In this document: positions 6,875 through 12,957 of the stretch, piece by piece
How the letters are laid out: each line of letters begins with the position of its first letter
Numbering within the stretch: position 1 is the stretch's first letter
NCBI GenBank assembly: GCA_023401495.1
Contig: JAEXDU010000254.1
Coordinates: 1-13,678, forward strand
Source of the DNA: Bacillota bacterium
GTDB taxonomy: Bacteria; Bacillota; Clostridia; Oscillospirales; Acutalibacteraceae
Length of the DNA: 13,678 nt
Direction of reading: 5' to 3'
Notes under the pieces: generated by a model
The model's input: only the letters and a program-made list of their open reading frames with translations
The model's database searches: none
Told to the model about the DNA's origin: nothing
Made by a program: the position numbers and the translations under genes

Positions 6875-6903
6875 AGCATAGCAAAGCGTTTTTTGAAAGT
6901 CAA
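6875..6903 (-). promoter_or_regulatory. Predicted sigma-A promoter of the nitrogenase-like operon
   Basis: On the minus strand TTGACT (-35, 6898-6903) is followed after exactly 17 bases by TATGCT (-10, 6875-6880). Transcription would begin near 6868, giving a leader of about 135 bases that contains both palindromic sites and one hairpin. The 240-base gap to the preceding methyltransferase gene shows no strong terminator, so some read-through from the repair operon is possible. Confidence 0.6.
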
Positions 6904-6977
6904 TGTCCAAATCAAATAAATTCCATTTTGACTATTTTTATCCAGATTTGGAGAGCGGATATTAGATAATATGATCA

Positions 6978-7517
6978 TCAGAGCGCGGTTCCCTTGACAG
7001 GGATAAACAGCTTCGATAAATCTGCACCTTCGTGCTCCAGCAGCCGGATTTTTTTATCGATGCCGCCGGCGTAACCGGTCAGACTGCCGTTTGATCCCAC
7101 GACCCGATGGCAGGGGATGATGATGGAGATGGGATTGTGACCCACAGCTCCGCCGATTGCCTGCGCGGACATGTGCTCCTGATTCATCCGGGCCGCCATT
7201 TTTTTGGCGATCTCCCCGTAAGTGGTGACTTCGCCGTAGGGAATCTCGCAGAGAATTTCCCATACCGCTTTGCGGAACTCGCTTCCGTTCGGAGCCAGGG
7301 GCAGATCGGCAATTGCGGGTTTCTGGCCGGAAAAATACTTGTTCAGCCATTCTTTTGCAGCGGTGAAGATCGGCAGATCGGGGCTTTCGGTCATGGCCTG
7401 CGCCACGCTGCCGCCAAAGTATTTTTGATTCTGTATCCACAGGCCGACAAGGCTGTTGCCGTCGCTTGCCAGCGTAACCGTCCCTATGGGTGATGGATGC
7501 TGTGTTGAGTAAAACAT
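6978..7517 (-). CDS. ogt: Methylated-DNA--protein-cysteine S-methyltransferase (O6-alkylguanine)
   Basis: A 179-residue suicide repair protein that moves the alkyl group from O6-alkylguanine in DNA to its own cysteine. The active site IPCHRVVG places acceptor Cys136, with the Asn of GHNP (128) as the hinge. Before it comes the winged-helix stretch beginning FRKAVWEILCEIPYGEVTTYGEIA, and after it the GSLTGYAGG loop. The N-terminal ribonuclease-H-like domain (about 1-75) is present, so the protein is full length. GGAGGG lies a few bases before the ATG. It follows the Ada/AlkA fusion gene by 15 bases on the same strand and surely shares its transcript. It therefore provides the O6-guanine activity that the fusion lacks. 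Two stop codons (TGA TGA) end the gene. Confidence 0.95.
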   Translation of the reverse strand: MFYSTQHPSPIGTVTLASDGNSLVGLWIQNQKYFGGSVAQAMTESPDLPIFTAAKEWLNKYFSGQKPAIADLPLAPNGSEFRKAVWEILCEIPYGEVTTYGEIAKKMAARMNQEHMSAQAIGGAVGHNPISIIIPCHRVVGSNGSLTGYAGGIDKKIRLLEHEGADLSKLFIPVKGTAL

Positions 7518-7532
7518 ATTTCCCTCCTGTTT

Positions 7533-8993
7533 TTAGAAAGAGTTCCATAGATTCACCGTCGCGTAGCTGCGCCAGGGCCGCCACGTTTCCGCCAAATCCA
7601 ATATTTCCTTTGATGTACGGGGTGCGAGTGCTTTTTGAATGCCGTAATCCGTGTGCGGGAAAGCGTCGGTCCATCCCATTGCGCGCATGGCAATGTACTG
7701 TGCCGTCCATGGTCCGATGCCGGGAAGCGCCATCAGCTTTTGCAGCTCTGCTTCCGGCTGAGGGCAAAAGCTGAAATCGATGGTTCCCAGCACAAAAGCC
7801 CGCGCCAGCTCCAGAATTGTATTTGCCCGCGCTCCGGTGATCCCGAGCGGACCGAGGTGATCGCCGATTGTTCCGTCCAAAGCAAGCATTGCTTTCGGGG
7901 AGGGAAAGACATGGGTCAAGCCCTCGATACCGGTCTGAATGGGGGTGCCGTAAGCTACCACAAGTCTTGTGGCTAACGTACGCGCACCTTTTATGGTGAT
8001 CTGCTGCCCGAGCATTGCCCGCACGGTCATCTCGAAGGGATCAAAGCTGCCGGGCACACGGGTGCCCCGAACACAAAGATTGGAATGGATCTGGTTCATG
8101 GAGGAAAGACCTTCATAGACAGCATCCGGGTCGCAGTATAAGTCGAACAAGTGACGAATCCGGGAAAGCACTTGTGGCAGAACGGGCAGCAGGGAATCGT
8201 TCAGTGTAACAGTCAGCACGTTTTTTTGCGGCTGACGGCCTATCCGCACCCAGCCATACACCTGCCGGTCAGCGCTTTTCAGGCACACGGTGCGCAGGTA
8301 CTCCCCGTTGTTGACTGTTTCCACACCGGGGATCGCGCGCAGCGCCAGAAAATCCAGTATCTGCTGCCACTGGTAAGGCGGACGGTACCCCAACGCTACG
8401 GTCACATTGCTGTGCGGTTCTTTTTTATTTGCAGCTTGCCGGCGAAGAGCGGTAGGCGCAAGCCGGTAATGCTTTTGAAAAAGGTCGTTGAAGCGCCGTA
8501 AACTGCCAAAGCCGGAGGCCATCGCAACGTCGATAACCGAAAGCTCTGTGTCCGTCAGCAGATTTTTGGCGAGCAGCAGTCGGCAGGTTTGCAGGTATTG
8601 AATGGGAGTGACGTGGTACTCCGCTGCAAATGCCCGGCGCAGGTGGCGGTCTGTGCAGCCAAGCTGTCCGGCCAGCTCTGCAATGCTTTGCTCGCTCCCG
8701 CAGTTTTCTTCCAGCAGCCTTGCGGCCCGCTGTGCAAGAGAGGAAACGGCGTCCACGCGCGCGCTGCCTGGGGCAAGCTCCGGGCGGCATAAAAGGCACG
8801 GGCGAAAACCAGCCTGCTCCGCCGCGGCCGCGGTGGTATAAAAAGAGCAGTTTTCGGGCTTTGGCAGCTTGGCCCGGCACACCGGGCGGCAATAAATACC
8901 CGTCGTGGATATTCCCACGAAAAAGCGTCCGTCAAATCGTGCGTCTTTGGATTCAAACGCTGCGTACCAGGCCCTGTCTTCAGCTGTCTGCAT
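7533..8993 (-). CDS. Ada N-domain / AraC regulator / AlkA 3-methyladenine DNA glycosylase fusion
   Basis: A three-part protein of 486 residues. Numbered from ATG 8993, residues 1-75 form the Ada zinc domain with Cys35, Cys39, Cys66 and Cys69 (FVGISTTGIYCRPVCRAKLP). In E. coli Ada the first of these accepts methyl from phosphotriesters and turns on the regulator. Residues 82-185 are an AraC helix-turn-helix pair. The rest is AlkA: an N-terminal AlkA domain (from about 196), then helix-hairpin-helix LPGIGPWTAQYIA (422-434) and catalytic Asp448 in FPHTDYGI. It should sense methylation, activate its own operon and excise alkylated bases. AGGAGG lies seven bases before this ATG. A second ATG (8996) and a GTG (8999) are closer than usual to that site. 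The O6-methyltransferase domain of classical Ada is a separate gene here. Confidence 0.94.
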   Translation of the reverse strand: MQTAEDRAWYAAFESKDARFDGRFFVGISTTGIYCRPVCRAKLPKPENCSFYTTAAAAEQAGFRPCLLCRPELAPGSARVDAVSSLAQRAARLLEENCGSEQSIAELAGQLGCTDRHLRRAFAAEYHVTPIQYLQTCRLLLAKNLLTDTELSVIDVAMASGFGSLRRFNDLFQKHYRLAPTALRRQAANKKEPHSNVTVALGYRPPYQWQQILDFLALRAIPGVETVNNGEYLRTVCLKSADRQVYGWVRIGRQPQKNVLTVTLNDSLLPVLPQVLSRIRHLFDLYCDPDAVYEGLSSMNQIHSNLCVRGTRVPGSFDPFEMTVRAMLGQQITIKGARTLATRLVVAYGTPIQTGIEGLTHVFPSPKAMLALDGTIGDHLGPLGITGARANTILELARAFVLGTIDFSFCPQPEAELQKLMALPGIGPWTAQYIAMRAMGWTDAFPHTDYGIQKALAPRTSKEILDLAETWRPWRSYATVNLWNSF

Positions 8994-9039
8994 CATCACA
9001 CCTCCTTTTGACTGGAATTAATATCATGAATTAGAAATT

Positions 9040-9131
9040 GCTCTTCAAAGAGCCTTGAAATCATCGCGATCACCAAGATGATTCAATGCTCTCTCAGGTG
9101 CCCGAAGCTTTGCTTCGGTTTGCACCGTGAG
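9040..9131 (-). other. Structured leader of the alkylation-repair operon (three stem-loops)
   Basis: Three inverted repeats follow each other between the promoter and the fusion gene. The first is GCTCTT/AAGAGC (9040-9053). The second is AATCATC/GATGATT (9059-9083) around an 11-base loop. The third is a larger stem (9093-9131), in which GGTGC plus CCGAAGC pair with GCTTCGG plus GCACC across one TTT bulge, with CTCA/TGAG at its base. They occupy most of a leader of about 130 bases. No T-run follows any of them in the transcribed direction. I do not recognise a known riboswitch. Confidence 0.5.
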
Positions 9132-9134
9132 GTT

Positions 9135-9140
9135 ATTATA
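9135..9140 (-). promoter_or_regulatory. Predicted -10 element of the alkylation-repair operon
   Basis: The minus strand reads a perfect TATAAT at 9140-9135, but the -35 region 17 bases upstream (CTGGCT) is poor. A weak -35 is what one expects of a promoter that needs an activator such as a methylated Ada-type protein. Transcription would start near 9128, at the base of the large stem-loop. Confidence 0.5.
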
Positions 9141-9398
9141 ACATCTATTTCTTCAAAAGCCAGCCATTTTCGGACATGCATATATAAAGATTTCAATTGT
9201 ACCCCGGCGTTCACAGCCCTGTGCAGGGGACAGCCAGAGTGCACTATTTCAGTGAATTGCACCATTAGGCTAAAAGCATCTCTGATTTTACAAAATTTTA
9301 AAAAATTAATAAAGTAAAAAAGAGTAAGTTTGGTAAAATAAGGCAATATAGACAATGGAGAGGATCCAAAATTCTATCTGCTGAAAACGTTCCATATA
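9141..9398. other. Non-coding, AT-rich intergenic stretch
   Basis: This part of the 500-base gap between the divergent repair operon and the dehydrogenase gene holds no convincing gene. Frames crossing it lack ribosome binding sites and family resemblance. The second half (about 9280-9398) is strongly AT-rich, with A and T tracts that could act as upstream promoter elements. Near 9240-9262 a GTGCACT/AGTG...GCAC imperfect inverted repeat occurs. CCCTG/CAGGG around 9220 forms another short one. Confidence 0.5.
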
Positions 9399-9427
9399 TT
9401 GAAATCTTTTTGAAAACAATATACTAT
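9399..9427 (+). promoter_or_regulatory. Predicted sigma-A promoter of the dehydrogenase gene
   Basis: TTGAAA (9399-9404) is separated by 17 bases from TACTAT (9422-9427). The start point would be near 9434, leaving a leader of about 68 bases before the ATG. A good ribosome binding site (AAAGGAGAG) lies just ahead of the ATG. Confidence 0.55.
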
Positions 9428-9501
9428 TAGAGTGAAATGGATTGTTATAAAAATATCCATCACAGACCACTAAATCATAAAAACATAAAGGAGAGAAGAA
9501 A

Positions 9502-10245
9502 ATGGGCAGATTAGACGGAAAAGTAGCAATTATTACCGGAGCGACTTCAGGCATGGGCAGAGATACCGCTTATGTATTTGCAGAAGAGGGCGCGAAGGTC
9601 GTGATCACCGGAAGAGATGAAGCGAGAGCGAAAGAAGTCGTAGAGACAATCAAAAAAAGCGGTGGAGAAGCATCCTATGTCATCGCCGACCTCTCCGACA
9701 GGCAGTCGTTGGATCAAATCGTGGACGAGACTGTTGCAAAATATGGAACTGTGGACATATTATTCAATAACGCCGGGCTGCTCAGCATTAAGAGCTCCAT
9801 TGATGTTCCCATTGAAGAATGGGATAAGATCATGCAGGTCAACCTGACGGCCGCTTTGCTTTTATCGAAGAAGGTTGCCCCCATCATGAAAGAGAAGGGA
9901 CAAGGCTATATCATCAATACTGGGTCTATCGCGGGAACCTCGGCAAGATGGGGAGCGGCGGCCTATTGCACCTCAAAGCACGCGATGAACGGATTGACAA
10001 AAGCGCTGGCCCGTGAACTTGGCCCGGAAATCCGGGTAAACGCCATTCTGCCCGGAGCAATCAGCACGGCGATGCTCGACAGCGCAGGCGGGGAAGCCGC
10101 TGTGGGAGGGATGAAAGAGATGTCCCCCCTCAAACGGATTGGCCAGGGCAGAGAAATCGGAACCGTGGCTCTGTTTTTTGCGACGGAGGACTCTTCCTTT
10201 GTCACAGGGCAGCTTTTGCGGGTTGACGGCGGAGTCGATTGCTGA
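9502..10245 (+). CDS. Short-chain dehydrogenase/reductase (classical SDR, NADP-type)
   Basis: A 247-residue cytoplasmic oxidoreductase of the classical SDR family. The dinucleotide-binding motif TGATSGMG is at 12-19. Arg38 after the second strand (ITGRDEAR) points to NADP(H). NNAG is at 89-92 and the structural Asn at 114. The catalytic set is Ser142, Tyr155 and Lys159 (AAAYCTSKHA), and the C-terminal GQLLRVDGG is the usual family ending. Length is standard. AAAGGAGAG precedes the ATG. It stands alone between its own promoter and terminator. The substrate cannot be told: FabG-like 3-oxoacyl reductases, sugar or polyol dehydrogenases and hydroxysteroid dehydrogenases all share these motifs. 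The gene is not obviously tied to the flanking systems. It may be co-regulated with the downstream carboxylate cassette, but I see no shared operator. Confidence 0.93.
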   Translation: MGRLDGKVAIITGATSGMGRDTAYVFAEEGAKVVITGRDEARAKEVVETIKKSGGEASYVIADLSDRQSLDQIVDETVAKYGTVDILFNNAGLLSIKSSIDVPIEEWDKIMQVNLTAALLLSKKVAPIMKEKGQGYIINTGSIAGTSARWGAAAYCTSKHAMNGLTKALARELGPEIRVNAILPGAISTAMLDSAGGEAAVGGMKEMSPLKRIGQGREIGTVALFFATEDSSFVTGQLLRVDGGVDC

Positions 10246-10342
10246 TGTGATCCGCAAATAGCGGCATTTCATTCAAATCATACGGTTCCGTCCACTCTTC
10301 TGGAATATTGAACTTTCCAGAACGGGCGGCGGAATCCAGATA

Positions 10343-10387
10343 AGAGGGGCCCAAAAGAGCATGCTCTTTCGGGCCCCTCTGTTGTTT
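10343..10387 (+). terminator. Rho-independent terminator of the dehydrogenase gene
   Basis: AGAGGGGCCC (10343-10352) pairs with GGGCCCCTCT (10371-10380). Inside it AAAGAGC pairs with GCTCTTT, so the whole hairpin is almost fully paired. GTTGTTTTG follows, T-rich though interrupted. It begins about 100 bases after the dehydrogenase stop. The other bases of the 10246-10480 gap show nothing else I can support. Confidence 0.8.
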
Positions 10388-10486
10388 TGACCAGACGTAA
10401 ATCAAAAACCAGGGAAAAATCAGATCAGCAATGACCCGAATCATGCCATATCCGATCACAACGGTACGGTAAGGCAGTCGGGCTGA

Positions 10487-10506
10487 TTGGAAGAAATTTC
10501 TTCCAA
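10487..10506. promoter_or_regulatory. 20-bp perfect palindrome upstream of the GntR promoter
   Basis: TTGGAAGAAA followed directly by its exact reverse complement makes a gap-free 20-bp palindrome, 11 bases before the -35 box of the regulator gene. No T-run follows and no gene ends here, so a protein-binding site is more likely than a terminator. Its outer GGAA/TTCC arms recur in the palindrome at 10555-10575. Confidence 0.55.
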
Positions 10507-10517
10507 AAATAAGGGCA

Positions 10518-10546
10518 TTGCAATTTTTTCAGATTTCTTTTATAAT
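10518..10546 (+). promoter_or_regulatory. Predicted sigma-A promoter of the GntR regulator gene
   Basis: TTGCAA (10518-10523), a 17-base spacer and a perfect TATAAT (10541-10546). The start point falls near 10553, at the edge of an inverted repeat that could serve for autoregulation. Confidence 0.75.
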
Positions 10547-10554
10547 TTTTTTGT

Positions 10555-10575
10555 GGAATGATAATAAATCATTCC
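10555..10575. promoter_or_regulatory. Candidate autoregulatory operator of the GntR gene
   Basis: GGAATGAT (10555-10562) and ATCATTCC (10568-10575) are exact inverted repeats with a five-base AATAA centre. They cover the predicted transcription start of the GntR gene. Position and symmetry suit a dimeric repressor. The likely binder is the regulator itself, by inference from how GntR proteins usually control their own genes. Confidence 0.6.
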
Positions 10576-10597
10576 TGTGAAAGGGGGACAAGGATAG

Positions 10598-11314
10598 ATG
10601 AAATATGACTATGAACAGCGAATCATTTCCTCCGTTGATTTTTCTCAGCGGCGTCCCTTTTCAGATATTCTTTATCAAGCCTTACGGGATGCGATTATTG
10701 ACGGCACGTTCCCACTGGGAGAGAGAATCAATGAAAAATCTTTGGCCGATCAGCTGAATATTTCAAGAACGCCGGTGCGCGGGGCGATCGATCGCTTAAA
10801 CAAAGAGGGATTGGTGGAATCCGTGCCCAATTATGGCGTAATCGTCAATAATATTTCGCTGCGCAGCATCAAAGAAATCTATCGCATTCGCAAAGCTTTG
10901 GAAGTCGTTCTGTTCGATGTGTTTTTTGAGAATATGACGGATCAGGATTTACTCCACCTGGAATCTTTATGCGCCCAGATGAAGCAGGCAGAGGAAAAAG
11001 ACAGGATAGAAGAGGTCTTTTCCCTGTTCAGTGAGTATAATGCCTATGTTATGAAGGTGTCCAGCATGCCCCGATTAACGCTTCTGCTGGAACAGCTTTC
11101 GGAATACCTGAAGAATTTTCGCACCTATTCCTTTTACACCAAGGAACGGCGTCTGCGTGCGATTCTGGAGCACACGAAAATTTTAGAGCATATGCGTGTC
11201 AAAGATCGCGCGGCTTTGGCCAAGGAGGTAGAGCAGCATATCGCCAATTCAGAGCAGGAAACCATCGGCGGTTTTGAAGATAATCGCCGGCTGTATGGCG
11301 GCTCTTCAGATTGA
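10598..11314 (+). CDS. GntR-family transcriptional regulator with FCD (FadR C-terminal-like) domain
   Basis: A 238-residue DNA-binding protein. The winged helix-turn-helix (about 20-85) contains LRDAIIDGTFPLGERINEKSLADQL and the recognition part ISRTPVRGAIDRL. An all-helical ligand-sensing FCD domain follows (about 90-225). FCD domains often bind a metal with Asp and three His. Here His192 and His214 are kept, but the first His position (FH in most relatives) reads YN (Asn148) and the nearby acidic residue is altered, so metal binding may be lost. GntR/FCD proteins typically respond to organic acids or sugar acids, which suits the carboxylate transporter and hydrolase that follow. AAGGGGG and AAGGA precede the ATG. 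It has its own promoter and terminator, so control of the downstream genes would be in trans. Confidence 0.92.
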   Translation: MKYDYEQRIISSVDFSQRRPFSDILYQALRDAIIDGTFPLGERINEKSLADQLNISRTPVRGAIDRLNKEGLVESVPNYGVIVNNISLRSIKEIYRIRKALEVVLFDVFFENMTDQDLLHLESLCAQMKQAEEKDRIEEVFSLFSEYNAYVMKVSSMPRLTLLLEQLSEYLKNFRTYSFYTKERRLRAILEHTKILEHMRVKDRAALAKEVEQHIANSEQETIGGFEDNRRLYGGSSD

Positions 11315-11328
11315 ATCATACAAATCAC

Positions 11329-11380
11329 AAATCCCCGCTTTTTTGTGGTGTTTATTCCACAAAGAAGCGGGGATTTTTTT
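11329..11380 (+). terminator. Rho-independent terminator of the GntR gene
   Basis: AAATCCCCGCTT (11329-11340) pairs exactly with AAGCGGGGATTT (11365-11376). An inner TTGTGG/CCACAA pairing lengthens the stem, and seven T's end at 11380. It starts 14 bases after the regulator stop. Confidence 0.92.
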
Positions 11381-11463
11381 GGTTATCTTCCTAGAATCCG
11401 AATCTCATCATTTTAAACAAATTCGTTTTGGCTTCATCGTTTTATGAATCTATATTTGCCAAT

Positions 11464-11487
11464 AAAGACTGCGAAAACGGTCTTTTT
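11464..11487 (+). other. Short hairpin with T-tail between GntR and transporter genes
   Basis: AAAGACTG pairs with CGGTCTTT (one G-U pair) around CGAAAA and is followed by TT. It could be a weak second terminator that keeps GntR transcripts from entering the transporter gene. The surrounding 11381-11515 is otherwise featureless. Confidence 0.35.
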
Positions 11488-11515
11488 AGTTCTTTCGAGT
11501 CATTATTCTGCAAAA

Positions 11516-11541
11516 TGCACATTTTAAAAACACCATGTGCA
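11516..11541. promoter_or_regulatory. Inverted repeat upstream of the transporter promoter
   Basis: TGCACAT (11516-11522) and ATGTGCA (11535-11541) are exact inverted repeats separated by 12 bases, ending about 30 bases before the predicted -35 box. The place suits an activator or repressor of the transporter operon. It does not share sequence with the palindromes at the GntR promoter. Confidence 0.5.
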
Positions 11542-11572
11542 CTTTAGGAACAGAAATTGACGGAGTTCGCTA

Positions 11573-11616
11573 TTGTATCTGATTTTGCGCCATGCTACAA
11601 TACACACGCTATAGCG
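11573..11616 (+). promoter_or_regulatory. Predicted promoter and start-site palindrome of the transporter operon
   Basis: TTGTAT (11573-11578), 17 bases, TACAAT (11596-11601). The start point is expected near 11608, inside the 10-bp palindrome CGCTATAGCG (11607-11616). The -35 is weak, consistent with regulated expression. This layout argues against an ATG start at 11592, which would lie upstream of transcription. Confidence 0.5.
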
Positions 11617-11645
11617 AAAAATACATATCTAAGGGGATAATTTTT

Positions 11646-12947
11646 ATGCTAAATTCTCTGTTGATTATTTTAGCGATTATCTTGTCCATTTATTTGGGCG
11701 AAAAATTCGATATCAACACAGGCTTGATTGCTTTAGCGTTTGCGTATCTGATCGGCTGCTTTGTCTTGGGCATGTCCGTCAACGATCTTTTGGGATCATG
11801 GCCCACAAAATTGTTCCTGGTCATTTTCGCAATTTCTCTCTTCTTCAATTTTGCCATTGTAAACGGAACGCTGAATAAGCTGGCAAACCTTCTGCTTTAT
11901 AAGTTCAGAAAGTTTAATTTCTTCCTGCCGATGATTCTTTATTTCATCACAGCGATTGTTTCCGGTCTGGGAGCTGCCTTCTTTACTTCGGTTGCCATCA
12001 TGGGTGCAATTGCGATGGCGCTGTGCAAAACCTCCGGTATGAACAGACTGCACGCCTCTATCGCGGTTTCCTTGGGCGCCCTGTCCGGCGCAAACTTTAT
12101 GGCAAGCGCTCACGGTGTGCTGTTTAACTCCATCCTGAGCAAAACGAGCCTGGTGGATCAGGCCGCTGTGATGACAAAGGATATTTTCGTTGTTTCGTTT
12201 GTGTATCCGATCATCGTCATGGCCCTTCTCCTGTTCTTCTCCAGAAAAAAGGGAGACGCGCAGGAGCTGAAGATCGAAAAGCCCGAGCCGTTTACCCCAA
12301 AGCAGAAGACAAATCTGGTGCTGATCCTGCTTCTCATGGTGATGGTGCTGTTTATTCCCGCGCTGGCCAACTTGTTTAAGGATGTGGAGTGGCTGACCTA
12401 TGTCAGCAAACGAATCGATATCAGCTTTTTGTCTGTCGTGTTCGCAATCGTCGCTTATTTCCTGCATCTTGCAGACAAACCCAAAGAGGTTTTGGACCGG
12501 GTGCCGTGGAATACCATTTGGCTGGTATGCGGTGTCGGCATGCTGATCGATGTTGCTGTGGAGGCCGGAACCATTGACCTGCTGGCCAGCCTGATCAACA
12601 AGATTCCTGCTCCGCTGGTGCCGGTATCGGTCTGCATGATTGCCGGTATTATGTCTATCTTCAGCAGTACGCTGGGTGTGGTTGCCCCGCTGATGTTCCC
12701 CATGATCCCCGGAATTGTCGCGGCCACCGGTCTGAGCCCGTCCTTGATTGTCGTGGCAATCATTATCGGCGCCCAGTCCACCGCGCTTGCGCCGTTCTCT
12801 ACCGGCGGAAGCCTGATTCTGGGCTCCAGCGGACTGGAAGAAAAAGAACAGCAGAAGTTCTATAACGAGCTGCTGTATCGGGCGACGCCTCTTTGCCTGC
12901 TGTTTGCAATGATTGCGACCGCGTTTTTGATGCCGATTTACAGATGA
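11646..12947 (+). CDS. MatC-type C4-dicarboxylate/malonate transporter family membrane protein
   Basis: A 433-residue integral membrane protein with roughly eleven to thirteen hydrophobic segments and one charged cytoplasmic loop (about 199-222). The N-terminal half has the look of the MatC_N family in the ion-transporter superfamily: an early KFDINTGLIAL stretch, WPTKLFL (52-58) and a conserved NGTL (73-76), then SGLGAAFFTSVAIMGAIAMAL. Later re-entrant segments contain SLGALSGANFMAS (142-154) and QSTALAPFSTGGSLILG (377-393). Such proteins take up malonate, C4-dicarboxylates or related acids by cation symport. I place the start at ATG 11646, nine bases after AAGGGG. The frame also opens at 11592, before the likely transcription start. 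The hydrolase follows after ten bases, so the two probably act on the same compound or its product. Confidence 0.85.
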   Translation: MLNSLLIILAIILSIYLGEKFDINTGLIALAFAYLIGCFVLGMSVNDLLGSWPTKLFLVIFAISLFFNFAIVNGTLNKLANLLLYKFRKFNFFLPMILYFITAIVSGLGAAFFTSVAIMGAIAMALCKTSGMNRLHASIAVSLGALSGANFMASAHGVLFNSILSKTSLVDQAAVMTKDIFVVSFVYPIIVMALLLFFSRKKGDAQELKIEKPEPFTPKQKTNLVLILLLMVMVLFIPALANLFKDVEWLTYVSKRIDISFLSVVFAIVAYFLHLADKPKEVLDRVPWNTIWLVCGVGMLIDVAVEAGTIDLLASLINKIPAPLVPVSVCMIAGIMSIFSSTLGVVAPLMFPMIPGIVAATGLSPSLIVVAIIIGAQSTALAPFSTGGSLILGSSGLEEKEQQKFYNELLYRATPLCLLFAMIATAFLMPIYR

Positions 12948-12957
12948 GGTGATACTT

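Noticed and set aside
6840..6977. A terminator after the methyltransferase gene
   Set aside because: Only a short AT-only inverted repeat (ATATTA/TAATAT near 6960-6973) follows the stop codons, with no GC stem or T-run.
9083..9355. Minus-strand frame of 90 codons in the intergenic region
   Set aside because: It crosses the repair-operon promoter and the large stem-loop, has no ribosome binding site and no recognisable family features.
9306..9554. Minus-strand frame of 82 codons overlapping the dehydrogenase start
   Set aside because: It is antisense to the promoter and ribosome site of a well-supported gene. Its hydrophobic character follows from the AT-rich sequence.
10202..10459. Minus-strand frame of 85 codons with one hydrophobic stretch and a fairly protein-like tail
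   Set aside because: It starts at GTG with no ribosome binding site, runs through the strong terminator hairpin at 10343-10380 and overlaps the end of the dehydrogenase gene. A decayed gene remnant cannot be excluded.
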